From BD2-11 sp965232315 (GTDB lineage Bacteria; Gemmatimonadota; Gemmatimonadetes; Longimicrobiales; Gaopeijiaceae): a stretch of DNA of 64,000 nucleotides. Numbering within the stretch: position 1 is the first letter of the stretch; each line of letters starts with the position of its first letter. The position numbers and the translations under genes are program-made. A model generated the notes under the pieces. It searched no databases. It saw only the letters and a program-made list of their open reading frames with translations, and was not told the origin of the DNA. This document shows, piece after piece, positions 17,258-25,846 of the stretch. The stretch covers positions 248,001-312,000 of the forward strand of contig CBDDPN010000010.1 of NCBI GenBank assembly GCA_965232315.1. The letters run 5' to 3'.

Positions 17258-17398
17258 GCAGATCGTGCAGTCCTGATTAGACTTACGTGATTCCTTGCCG
17301 CGATCAACTCCACCGTGACCCTGCCATTTTGGCAGGGTCACGGTGGCGTAAATCACGGTCGGAAACCGTCTAAAGTCATACAGGACTGCACGATCTGC
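17258..17398. mobile_element. 141 bp inverted-repeat element made of recombinase-associated motifs
   Basis: The ends are perfect 18 bp inverted repeats, GCAGATCGTGCAGTCCTG at 17258-17275 and its complement at 17381-17398. These contain the 16-mer found upstream of Int1 and Int3. The centre is a 16 bp stem with TTT loop (17311-17345) built around CTGCCATTTTGGCAG, the palindrome found downstream of Int1 and Int3. TTACGTGATT at 17284-17293 is the reverse complement of AATCACGTAA just after Int3. There is no coding capacity. It looks like a non-autonomous or solo derivative of the Int unit. Confidence 0.65.
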
Positions 17399-17435
17399 GT
17401 TTCTATCTGTTTGACGGTATCCGACTCCATCGTAT

Positions 17436-17467
17436 CGCTATAGCGGGAGAATCGCCATCAGATGGCG
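17436..17467. repeat. Second AGCGGGAGAATC block with hairpins
   Basis: CGCTATAGCG palindrome (17436-17445), then ATAGCGGGAGAATC (17440-17453, identical to 15497-15510), then hairpin CGCCAT-CAG-ATGGCG (17453-17467). It resembles the 3' block of Int1 and Int3 (AGCGGGAG...AATC...GGCGGGA) with an insertion. Confidence 0.5.
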
Positions 17468-17749
17468 GGAATACTGACCTTCGCGAACGGCGTGAAAGAC
17501 CCCTCCGCAACTGGCGGTGCCGATTACATCCAGAGACGCATCGGGTCTCGTGGGTGCTGCCAAGCGTGGTGGGAGCGCAGCGACACCACGCGAGTGCCGC
17601 TCCGAATCCGAACCTCGAAGAAGCGGCTTGACGGTTGACGTAAGACCAGTTGGTTGACCTGCGGGCGGTGCCATGTCACGGCGGCAGAGTGACTATTATG
17701 GTTCAACTTCGCGTCGTTCCCCCGCCCGAGGAAAAGAGAGGCTCAGAAC

Positions 17750-18943
17750 ATGAACCTACCCCCTTACCGTCTATTCGTACTCGGGGCAGGCTTCTCGGCT
17801 CCTGCGGGTCTGCCTCTGGGGAATGGTCTCCTTGAACGCGTCCGAGAGGATGTTCGAGGCATGTTTCACCGCGCCGGCTGCTGGGACGGTACCCTGGAAC
17901 AGGAGATCGGAGAATGGTCTTCGCTGTACCCAGGCGAGCCGATCAATCTGGAGCGCGTACTCGCGTATAGCCACCGGAAGCACTATCTCGGGCTCCTGGG
18001 TTCCGATGAGTACTTCGCGCAGGGCAGCCGATCAATAGTCGCTGCGCTGCGGGCGATCCAAGGGATACTCATTCGGGAGACACCCAGCGACACCCCGAAG
18101 CTGTACCGGGATTTCGCTCAGCGGCTTGGTCCCCACGATGTCGTGCTTACGTTCAACTACGACACCCTCTTGGAGCAAGCGCTCGACGGAGTTGGCAAGC
18201 CATACTCGTTGACTCCCGAGCGGTGGCTCCAGACGGACCCGGGTGGATCCGAGCCAAGGTTTGTCGACCTCCTCAAGCTCCACGGGTCGATTGACTGGTA
18301 CGATCGTTACTACCATGACGCTGCCGTGCGCTTGCACGCCGAGCAAGGTCACTACGTGCCCAACCGGGATCCGATCTTCGGTCCGACTCCGACGGTTTCG
18401 TCAGAGCCACTCGCACGGGGACATACGGAGGTGGCTTTCGGGAATCGTATCCTGCCACGAGTCTTCCGCGTACCCAATCACACGGCGCATTTTCCCATGG
18501 AGGAGAGGATTGGGTCAAGAATCGTTCCCTTTATTCTGCCGCCGGCCTACGACAAGCTGCTTGGATACGACCCCATCTTGGATCTGTGGGAGAACCTTCA
18601 TCGGACACAGGATGCCTTTTCGTCGATGGTCGTGATCGGCTACTCGATGCCTCCGTATGACAGCTACGCTTATGAGACGCTGGGCCGTCTCTTCGTTGAG
18701 TACCAGCGGGGCGGCGATACGACATCATGGGAGCATCGACGCAGGCCGATCCATCTGATCACGCGGGCCGATTCGAGGCGAGAGGCCCTCGAAAGCTATC
18801 CTTTCTTGGATCGCGCCAAGACTCGCGTCTGGACCCAAGGGTTCTCGCCGGATTCGCTTGACTGGATCGACTGGGAGAATGGTGCCGTGAAGGGGGGTCA
18901 TTTGGATGCGGCGGGGGTAGCCTCTGGCTCTGGCCCGGACTGA
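17750..18943 (+). CDS. SIR2-domain protein (defence-type)
   Basis: 397 residues, ATG at 17750, leader GGAAAAGAGAGG. The NAD-binding SIR2 fold is shown by LGAGFSAPAGLP (residues 11-22), TFNYDTLLEQAL (134-145) and KLHGSIDW (176-183), with VIGYSMPPYD later. The N-terminal and central layout is that of SIR2_2-type proteins in anti-phage systems, which deplete NAD upon infection, rather than of protein deacetylases: there is no zinc-binding Cys tetrad. It stands alone, without an obvious Argonaute, HerA or TIR partner. Its 3' end overlaps a weak minus-strand frame. Confidence 0.85.
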   Translation: MNLPPYRLFVLGAGFSAPAGLPLGNGLLERVREDVRGMFHRAGCWDGTLEQEIGEWSSLYPGEPINLERVLAYSHRKHYLGLLGSDEYFAQGSRSIVAALRAIQGILIRETPSDTPKLYRDFAQRLGPHDVVLTFNYDTLLEQALDGVGKPYSLTPERWLQTDPGGSEPRFVDLLKLHGSIDWYDRYYHDAAVRLHAEQGHYVPNRDPIFGPTPTVSSEPLARGHTEVAFGNRILPRVFRVPNHTAHFPMEERIGSRIVPFILPPAYDKLLGYDPILDLWENLHRTQDAFSSMVVIGYSMPPYDSYAYETLGRLFVEYQRGGDTTSWEHRRRPIHLITRADSRREALESYPFLDRAKTRVWTQGFSPDSLDWIDWENGAVKGGHLDAAGVASGSGPD

Positions 18944-19182
18944 GACATCCAAGGCTCGCCGCGTTCGATGGCGGCTTCGGCTTCGGCCAGCACCCTCTCC
19001 TCGCGGTCGGTGAGTCCCTGAGTCCGCTTCCGCTCGCGGAGTTCGGATCGGATGTGCTGCCAGTCGATGCTCATGGTCGCTGCCGCTATCAGAATCGCCG
19101 AGTAGACGTACGAAAACCAATCGGAGTCCCTCAACATAACTCCAGCCGGTGACTCGACAGGTGCCCCAGTCATCTGCTCCAC
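18898..19182 (-). CDS. Possible small protein with one hydrophobic segment
   Basis: 94 residues from GTG at 19182, or 91 from the ATG at 19173. There is a short hydrophobic stretch (SYVYSAILIAAATMSI), then a charged helix (RSELRERKRTQGLTDREERVLAEAEAAIERGEP). Residue composition is protein-like, but it overlaps the end of the SIR2 gene by 46 bp. Family not recognised; may not be real. Confidence 0.35.
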   Translation of the reverse strand: MEQMTGAPVESPAGVMLRDSDWFSYVYSAILIAAATMSIDWQHIRSELRERKRTQGLTDREERVLAEAEAAIERGEPWMSQSGPEPEATPAASK

Positions 19183-19503
19183 GGACTCGGACTTCCATCA
19201 GGTTGGGTTCGTCCGGCGTTCGGCGGCTAAGGTCATCTGGATCCCGTGAGGCAACTGCACGACGGGTTTGACACCGAGGCATTGCTGCGCTTCAATCGTA
19301 CCGGTGTTCTGGCTTACGGTGCCGAATGGGAAGCGGCGTTCCGCACACTCTTCGGGGGTTGTGAGGGCACGGAGCCGACGACCGCGTTCTTGGTTTCGGC
19401 CCGTGCCGTCCGTACCGCCGCGAACCGGTTCGTCGTGATATCTTCCGAAGGTTGCTGGATCTGACCACGAGACGGCGGGACGTCCGATTCCCAAGAAGGC
19501 GAG
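19183..19503. other. Upstream region of the restriction-modification gene
   Basis: A weak frame of 72 codons (19246-19464) precedes the big gene but has no recognisable motif. Nothing else seen. Confidence 0.4.
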
Positions 19504-22500
19504 ATGGCCGGACCCAACAAGAAGCTGATCGTCGCGGCGGAGGCGTATTTCGCCGATCTTCGACGGGTGCGCGCATCCGGCGGCGCGACGGGGGAGCGCT
19601 CGTACTATCCGGCGCTTGAGGGCTTGCTGCGCGCGGTCGGAGCCACGCTCAAGCCCAAGGTGTTCTGCGTTCAGGAACTGGCGGATCAGGGGGCTGGCCA
19701 TCCCGACTTTGCCCTATTCACGGCGAGGCAGGTTCAGAGGGGCCGCCCGAGGCCAGGGCAGGTACCCGAGCGTGGCGTGGTCGAGGTCAAGGGCGTTGGT
19801 GACGATGCTTGGCTGACGGCGGACTCCGATCAGGTCAGCCGCTATTGGGAACGTTACCGCCTGGTGTTGGTCACGAATCTACGGGACTTCGTCTTGGTGG
19901 GCGCGAACGGGGTGGGAGGCCCCGTCGAGCTCGAAGCCTTCCGACTGGCTGCGGACGCGGACGACTTCTGGCGCAAGATAGGGACTCCCCGCGCCTTCGC
20001 CCGCAAGGTCGGCGCGGGTCTCGGCGAGTATCTCGCTCGGGTGCTTTCGCACCGGGCCGCCCTGGCCGAGCCGAAGGACTTGGCGTGGCTGCTGGCTTCC
20101 TACGCCCGCGACGGCTTGGCCCGTGTCGAGGCGGCGGAGAACGTTTCATCCCTGCTGGCCGTCCGCTCGGCCATGGAGGAAGCGCTCGGGATTCGGTTCG
20201 AGGGCGAGCGCGGGGATCGCTTCTTCCGTTCCACCTTGATCCAGACGCTGTTCTACGGCGTCTTCTCCGCATGGGTGCTGTGGTCCCGCCTTGAGCAGAA
20301 GAAGAACGGCCCGCTGTTCGAGGGCCACTACGATCCGCGGCGGTTCAGGTGGCGGGAGGAGGTCTGGCACCTGCGGGCACCCGTGCTGCGTGCCTTGTTC
20401 ATGCAGCTGGCCGACCCGGGCCGACTCAAGCCGCTCGGCCTGGTCGAGGTCCTGGACTGGACTTCGGCGGCGCTCGATCGCGTGGATCGGACGGCGTTCT
20501 TCTCGCGGTTCAACGACGGCGAGGCGGTGCCGTACTTCTACGAGCCGTTCCTCGAAGCCTTCGACCCCGTTCTCCGAAAACAGTTGGGCGTGTGGTATAC
20601 GCCCACCGAGGTGGTCCGCTACATGGTGGCCCGCGTGGACAAGGCGCTCAAGGACGATCTCGGAATCGCGAAAGGGCTCGCGGCGGACAACGTCTTCGTG
20701 CTGGACCCGTGCTGCGGCACGGGGGCCTATCTGGCGGCGGTGCTTCGCCGCATCGCTGGCAATCTCGGCGAGCAGGGTCTCGGGGCGCTCGCGGGCGCGG
20801 AGGTCAGAAGGGCGGCAACCGAGCGGGTGTTCGGGTTCGAGATCATGCCGGCACCGTTCGTGGTGGCCCATTTGCAGGTCGGCCTCACCATGCAGAATCT
20901 GGGCGCGCCGCTGGCGGATGATGGATCGGAGCGCGCCGGGGTGTTTCTCACCAACGCGCTGACGGGCTGGGAGCCGCAGGCGAACAAACCGCTGCCATTC
21001 CCGGAGCTCGAAGACGAGCGTGAACTCTCCGAAGCGGTGAAGCAGGATATCCCGATCTTGGTGATCCTCGGCAACCCACCCTATAACGGGTTCGCGGGCA
21101 TGGCGGTGGATGAGGAACGCGAACTCTCGGAAGCCTACCGCACGACCCAGGACGTGTGGAAGCCGGAAGGCCAAGGCCTGAACGATTTATACGTCAGGTT
21201 CTTCCGGATGGCAGAGCGGCGCATCGCCGAGAAGACCGGCCAGGGCGTGGTCTGTTTCATCTCCAACTACTCGTGGCTCGACGGGCTGTCCTTCACCGGG
21301 ATGCGGGAGCGCTACCTTGAAGCGTTCGACGAGATCCGGATCGACTGTCTGAACGGCGACAAGTACAAGACCGGCAAGGTCGCGCCGGACGGCTCGCCCG
21401 ACCCGAGCATCTTCTCCACGGAAGGAGATCCGGTTGGCATTCAAGTGGGCACGGCCATCGCGACGCTGGTGCGAAAGAGGGACCATGAACCGGCTGAATC
21501 GCTGGGGTTCCGGCACTTGTGGGGCCAAGCCAAACCGGAGGAGTTGATCGCCACGGCGGAGGCGGAGCCGGACACGCTGTACTCCGAGGTTACACCATTG
21601 CTGCCGCTGGGCCTTCCTTTTGCGGACACGGCGGTGAGCCCCGACTGGTTCGACTGCCCCGCGCTGCCCGACCTGTTCCCTGTCTCGTTTCCGGGCGTCA
21701 AGACGAGCCGCGACGGGTTCTTGGTGGACACCGACCTCGACCGTCTCCGGGCGCGGGTTCGCGAATACTTCGACTCGGCTCTGAGCCATGAGGACATCGC
21801 GCGGCGCCATCCGAGGGTTATGAAATCCACGGCCCGGTTCAATGCCCGCGCCGTCCGCGATGCGCGCATGAGGCGGGGCGGGCCGGACGAATCGGGGTTC
21901 ATGCGCTTCGCCTATCGACCGTTCGACAATCGGTGGCTCTATTGGGAGAAGGAAGGCCCGCTACTCGACCGATCACGTCCCGACTACCGTCCCCATGTGT
22001 TCGAGGGGAACCGATTCTTGGTGGCCCAGAAGAAGCCGCGCCGGGAATGGTCACCGCCCCAAGTCATCTCGCCGCTCGGTTGCCTCGATTTGATGGATCG
22101 CGGGGCCACTTGCGTCCCGGTTTGGCTTCGCGAGGAAGGCTTGGGCGCGGCGACCGGCACCAAACGTCGTGCCAATCTCTCGGGGACGGCGCAACGGTAT
22201 CTTACCCGCCTCGGCCTCGATGTCGAGGACCTGTTCCACCACGTACTGGCTACCCTGCACGATCCGGCGTACCGAGAAGCCAACGCCGGGGCGCTACGCA
22301 TGGAATGGCCGCGCATCCCGCTGCCCGGATGGCCGGACGGCGATGCCGGGGGAGCGGCGCAGGCTCTTGCCCGTTCGGCAACCCATGGGCGCTTGCTGGC
22401 CGCGCTACTCGATTCGGAACATCCTGTGTCAAGCGGGACCGGGACGCCCTTGCGCCCCGAGATAGCCGTGCCGAGCACGGTCGCGGGACGCTACATGGCG

Positions 22501-22860
22501 GGCGAGGATTTCGCCGTGACTGCGCGCTGGGGTCACTTCGGAGCGGGGGACGCCATAATGCCCGGTAGGGGCCGCATCGTCGAACGTGCCTATCGACCGG
22601 CGGAGCGCGAAGCGTTGGCGGAACACGTTGCTGGGCTCGGTGAAACCACCTTCGATGTCTACCTGAACGGGGAGGCGTACTGGCGCAACGTCCCCTCCGC
22701 CGTCTGGCACTACCGGCTGGGCGGCTACCAAGTGCTCAAGAAGTGGCTGTCCTACCGGGAACACAAGGTCCTCGGGCGGAAGCTACGCCCCGAAGAGGTT
22801 CAGCATTTCGCCGACACCGCGCGGCGGATCGTTGCGCTGTTGCTGACCGTACCGCGTTGA
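19504..22860 (+). CDS. Single-chain type ISP-like restriction-modification enzyme
   Basis: 1,118 residues. The N-terminus has a PD-(D/E)xK nuclease pattern: HPDFALF with P67-D68, then VVEVKG with E94 and K96. After a helical spacer comes the N6-adenine methyltransferase: motif I DPCCGTGAYL (D401 onward) and motif IV NPPY (524-527). The C-terminal third would hold target recognition. No helicase/translocase segment with Walker motifs is seen between nuclease and methylase, unlike LlaBIII, so it is nearer to the shortened ISP/IIG-like proteins. It would methylate self DNA and cut unmodified DNA without separate subunits. Stands alone beside SIR2 and AbiU2 genes. Confidence 0.88.
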   Translation: MAGPNKKLIVAAEAYFADLRRVRASGGATGERSYYPALEGLLRAVGATLKPKVFCVQELADQGAGHPDFALFTARQVQRGRPRPGQVPERGVVEVKGVGDDAWLTADSDQVSRYWERYRLVLVTNLRDFVLVGANGVGGPVELEAFRLAADADDFWRKIGTPRAFARKVGAGLGEYLARVLSHRAALAEPKDLAWLLASYARDGLARVEAAENVSSLLAVRSAMEEALGIRFEGERGDRFFRSTLIQTLFYGVFSAWVLWSRLEQKKNGPLFEGHYDPRRFRWREEVWHLRAPVLRALFMQLADPGRLKPLGLVEVLDWTSAALDRVDRTAFFSRFNDGEAVPYFYEPFLEAFDPVLRKQLGVWYTPTEVVRYMVARVDKALKDDLGIAKGLAADNVFVLDPCCGTGAYLAAVLRRIAGNLGEQGLGALAGAEVRRAATERVFGFEIMPAPFVVAHLQVGLTMQNLGAPLADDGSERAGVFLTNALTGWEPQANKPLPFPELEDERELSEAVKQDIPILVILGNPPYNGFAGMAVDEERELSEAYRTTQDVWKPEGQGLNDLYVRFFRMAERRIAEKTGQGVVCFISNYSWLDGLSFTGMRERYLEAFDEIRIDCLNGDKYKTGKVAPDGSPDPSIFSTEGDPVGIQVGTAIATLVRKRDHEPAESLGFRHLWGQAKPEELIATAEAEPDTLYSEVTPLLPLGLPFADTAVSPDWFDCPALPDLFPVSFPGVKTSRDGFLVDTDLDRLRARVREYFDSALSHEDIARRHPRVMKSTARFNARAVRDARMRRGGPDESGFMRFAYRPFDNRWLYWEKEGPLLDRSRPDYRPHVFEGNRFLVAQKKPRREWSPPQVISPLGCLDLMDRGATCVPVWLREEGLGAATGTKRRANLSGTAQRYLTRLGLDVEDLFHHVLATLHDPAYREANAGALRMEWPRIPLPGWPDGDAGGAAQALARSATHGRLLAALLDSEHPVSSGTGTPLRPEIAVPSTVAGRYMAGEDFAVTARWGHFGAGDAIMPGRGRIVERAYRPAEREALAEHVAGLGETTFDVYLNGEAYWRNVPSAVWHYRLGGYQVLKKWLSYREHKVLGRKLRPEEVQHFADTARRIVALLLTVPR

Positions 22861-23002
22861 AGGGCCAGAGAGAGGTTAACACGGCAGACCGAAACCATGG
22901 GCCGTTGCACGACCACGTTCCGGACAACGTAAGAGTCGATGGAGCGGAATGAGTACCTACAAGGACCTTTCTCGGAGTAGGGTCGAAAGATCCGCGGTTG
23001 CC

Positions 23003-23770
23003 CTACACCGGCGATCTGAGTCGGGCCGTGCTCACCAATCGATGGAGTTGGTCAATAGCGTGGCGCTCTGACCTGCCTGCCCTCCGCAGGAGCGTCTTGG
23101 CTCTTGCGAGGTCGAACTCTGTCGGGCTCTCGGGATTGATGAGTGATGCGACGAAGCGTGCGCCGCCCAGGAATCCTTGGAGATTGACGACGAGGGCGCT
23201 GGCACTTGGGCTGGAGACAACCATGTTGGCAGTGGCGCCCCCCATTCGACTCAGCTCGATGGCGGAGAGCGCGGCATGTACGTGATCCAGAACCTCTTTG
23301 CAGGTTCCCAGTGTCACCTTGCCCAGTGGCCCGGATTCTCCGAGCGCGAGTGCTCGATCATGGTGAGCAATCCGCTTGTTCCTCCAAGCAGTAACCGGCT
23401 CAGCGGTTGCGACCGCGGCTTTTCGGCGTCGTCTTACCTCCGCCAGCAACACGGAGTCCACGGGATCCTCTTTGGTCAGGCGTCGCTCAAGGCTCTGGAG
23501 TCTCAGTGACCCCCCGGCCTTGTCGGTCAAACGGGACACATGGAGCACCAAGTCGTTCCAGAACAGCCCCTGAACGTCAGCGAAGAACGTCGGAGCCACG
23601 GCATTGAGAACATCGACCTTCTCCTGAGTTCCGAACAGTTCCAAGAGTTCGTCATGCCTGTTCAGGGCGAAGCACCATTGATTCCACACCGCATGGTGCT
23701 CCCGCCCGAACTCCTCGCCGAGCGCGCGGATGTACTTCTGGAGGACTTCGTTCGCGCCATCCTTGGCCAT
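23003..23770 (-). CDS. HEPN AbiU2-like protein
   Basis: 255 residues, ATG at 23770, preceded on its strand by GGAGGAATCTACCG. The core is all-helical, with a HEPN RNase-type motif TAWRNKRIAHHD (R130...H136). The FWNDLVLHVSRLTDK segment is typical of AbiU2-like domains, a family named after a lactococcal abortive-infection protein. HEPN domains with RxxxxxH generally cleave RNA; the target here is unknown. No AbiU1 or nucleotidyltransferase partner is adjacent; it faces the restriction enzyme gene tail to tail at 140 bp. Confidence 0.78.
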   Translation of the reverse strand: MAKDGANEVLQKYIRALGEEFGREHHAVWNQWCFALNRHDELLELFGTQEKVDVLNAVAPTFFADVQGLFWNDLVLHVSRLTDKAGGSLRLQSLERRLTKEDPVDSVLLAEVRRRRKAAVATAEPVTAWRNKRIAHHDRALALGESGPLGKVTLGTCKEVLDHVHAALSAIELSRMGGATANMVVSSPSASALVVNLQGFLGGARFVASLINPESPTEFDLARAKTLLRRAGRSERHAIDQLHRLVSTARLRSPV

Positions 23771-24146
23771 CGGTAGATTCCTCCTCTTTCCGAGGTTGGT
23801 TTAGGGGGCACCGTAGGGTACCCAGGTCCTCGGCACCCGACAAACCTTGTCGGCTTCGCTTTGGGGGCAGATTAGGGTGGAACGCGGACCACGCGGCAGG
23901 GAGCGCGGCCATCGCCGACGAGTGGGCGGGTCGCCGGTTCGCCTCCCCGCACCGTTCCGGGGAGGGCGCAGGTGGTTTGCTGGCTACTCCCGTGAGGCAT
24001 GCTGAGGGCTCCGGTAGCCTAGCATTGGCCGGAAGGGCCGTGGGGAGCGTTTTCGCCAGTGATGTCGGAATCAGCGACGGGGCGAGGATCGCCTTCGGGT
24101 GGAAGGAGCCGAAACCGAACTGCTGGCAGTGGAGGCGCCCCTCCAG
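23771..24146. other. Intergenic stretch
   Basis: Should contain the promoter of the AbiU2-like gene. No gene or repeat recognised. Confidence 0.45.
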
Positions 24147-24613
24147 CTATTGGAGCCGTTGGGCAATGTGAAGTCTCTTGGTTTCCACCTCATAGGGTGT
24201 AACCTGCACCTGACCGCGCCAAAGGGCGCCAGGGCGGTTTTCTTCAAGCCACTCTTCGCCTCTTGTTCTAACTCGCGCCCGGAGATCGGCCATCAGCGCC
24301 GTGAGGTCAAGTCGCTCCGTGTCTTGTGGGAAGTCAATCACCAGCACGATTGATTGAGGTTCGGGGGTGGCGCCCGGTCGGCCACCTGTCGGGATAGATG
24401 CCATTTCGGTTTCCCTTCTATAGGGTTGAGTGAGTGTGTTTCCTCGTATGACGTACCGGGGTTGGGATTGGCCTGCGGTCTCCTCCCGCTCGAACAGGGC
24501 CGCAGGTCCTCTACCAGCGGCTCGATCTGTCGCCTCTGGATGAGGCCGGTGACCGGGTGGAGGAACAACGGTGCGGCCGTGTTCCGATCCGCCTCATCGT
24601 ACTGCGGTGTCAT
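24147..24613 (-). pseudogene. Frameshifted hypothetical protein downstream of the relict relaxase
   Basis: From the ATG at 24613 the frame reads MTPQYDEADRNTAAPLFLHP to EDLRP. At about 24500 protein-like sequence switches frame and goes on as FEREETAGQSQPRYVIRGNT, then MASIPTGGRP and IVLVIDFPQDTERLDLTALM, to a stop at 24147. A single base loss restores about 155 residues. Alternatively the last part is a separate 85-residue protein from the ATG at 24404. Family not recognised. Confidence 0.5.
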
Positions 24614-24920
24614 CGCTTCGAATCCTCCCCCGCCACGCTCGGGGCCTTGGGTCCGGGACGGAATGTGGGTTACGCTCCGGCGGGGCTCCTTGATCTCCCG
24701 CGCCGCGCGCTCGATGTCGGTCGGCGATTCGCGCCGCTCCGCATCCCGCAGCCCCTTTCGGTAGGCCCGCTCTCCCTTGTGGTACCGGTCGAGATCCTCG
24801 TGCCAGCCCTCGACTAGGTCCTCTCGGCCACGAACCGCTCCGACTAGCTCTCGCAACGAGCGGTCCGCCAGATCCGTAGTCGCCGGAGCACGGTGCGGCT
24901 CTCCCGGTCGGGTCAGTGAC
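24614..24920 (-). pseudogene. Relict C-terminal end of a second relaxase
   Basis: LRELVGAVRGREDLVEGWHEDLDR, RAYRKGLRDAER and GPERGGGGFE match the end of the intact relaxase at 26580-27758 (which has LVGAVRGRENLVEGWREDLDR and GPERGGGEFE), with an internal deletion. The DNA around 24838-24920 is also clearly alike. The catalytic N-terminal domain is absent. The relict lacks the stop codon and reads into the next gene through one extra base. Confidence 0.7.
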
Positions 24921-24950
24921 GCACGCAGGCAAAGCTGATACCGTGTCTGC

Positions 24951-25454
24951 ATGGCACAAAAACGTGATTCGTGGCGGCAGCGAGTGTTGCCAGCGGCACG
25001 GGCGGTTGGCACGATGATTGCCGCAGTCGTTTGGCTGATCGGCATCGCCGGTATGCCCGACGACCTCTCGACATGGGCCAAGTGGGTCGCATGGCTCGAT
25101 CCCGAATGGGTCCGCTTCGTCTGCATCGTCGTTGGAGTACCCATCATGGCGCTCTACGTGTATCCGCGCTGGTTGGACCGGAGGCGCCGGGCCACGATGC
25201 GAAGTGACAGCGACCGATTTCGGTCTATGCAGCACGAACTCTACCGCCTTTCTCGACTCACCAGCAACCCACATCACTATTCGGAAATCCGAGTGATCGG
25301 CGGTATCCTGGAGGAAATGGGAATCGCTACCCCTCCGACTTCTGAAATCGGAAACGAGGAGGGGTCGTGGAAGCCATTTCTTGAACGTGCCAGCGTCCTC
25401 GCCTCCTTCGGCAGAATTGAGAAGGCGAGAACACTGGCGGGAAACACGAAATGA
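24951..25454 (+). CDS. Membrane protein with two predicted helices, function unknown
   Basis: 167 residues, ATG at 24951. Hydrophobic helices at about residues 17-35 (AVGTMIAAVVWLIGIAGM) and 54-71 (VRFVCIVVGVPIMALYVY) are followed by a basic stretch (PRWLDRRRRATMR) and a soluble C-terminal part (HELYRLSRLTSNPHHYSEIR), so the tail should face the cytoplasm. Weak ribosome-binding site. It diverges from the relict relaxase. Family not recognised. Confidence 0.6.
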   Translation: MAQKRDSWRQRVLPAARAVGTMIAAVVWLIGIAGMPDDLSTWAKWVAWLDPEWVRFVCIVVGVPIMALYVYPRWLDRRRRATMRSDSDRFRSMQHELYRLSRLTSNPHHYSEIRVIGGILEEMGIATPPTSEIGNEEGSWKPFLERASVLASFGRIEKARTLAGNTK

Positions 25455-25598
25455 GCGCGTCAGCCCTTCGGCCACGGCATCTTGATTTCCCACGTGTCCG
25501 GGGGAGAGCGGGTCGCTACCCACTAGCCCCCTTCCCTTGCGGCAACCGGCCATTTGGCCCATCGTCCAACTTGTTGGACATCTGGAGAACAAAGAGAG

Positions 25599-25671
25599 TG
25601 GAGCCGTGGGGAATCGAACCCCCGCAACCGGATTCGCGAATCCGGCGGCAGCCCCCAACTGCACCGGCCCC
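25599..25671 (-). tRNA. tRNA-like sequence with an 8-base anticodon loop
   Basis: On the minus strand, acceptor GGGGCCG pairs with CGGCTCC over all seven positions (one G-U), followed by A. The D-arm is GCAG/CTGC with GGGGG in the loop. GGGGG-TTCGATT-CCCCA is a T-arm with invariant TTCGA. The anticodon arm CCGGA-TTCGCGAA-TCCGG leaves eight loop bases rather than seven; with T33 as usual the triplet would be CGC (Ala, GCG codon). Position 8 is G, not T, and the D-loop is short. CCA is not encoded. It could be an unusual mobile-element tRNA or a decayed one that served as an attachment site. Confidence 0.5.
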
Positions 25672-25846
25672 TCTTTTTTCAGCGGGTCGTCGTGGTTGCC
25701 CCCACGGCGGCCCGCGCTTCACTTCGCCCAACGTACCCGTTCGGCGTTTCTGCGGAATCCCCGCGCCCCGCCTGCGACTAGCGTCGTCGGTGCAGGAACG
25801 GTAGACGAACGACCAGAGCGGGTCACGGCGCATTAACTGCGCGCAT

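Larger units (their letters stand above)
17009..17749. other. Gene-free stretch holding the 141 bp inverted-repeat element
   Basis: No supportable gene. Contains the inverted-repeat structure at 17258-17398 and the hairpin block at 17436-17467. The right end leads into the SIR2 gene. Confidence 0.6.
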
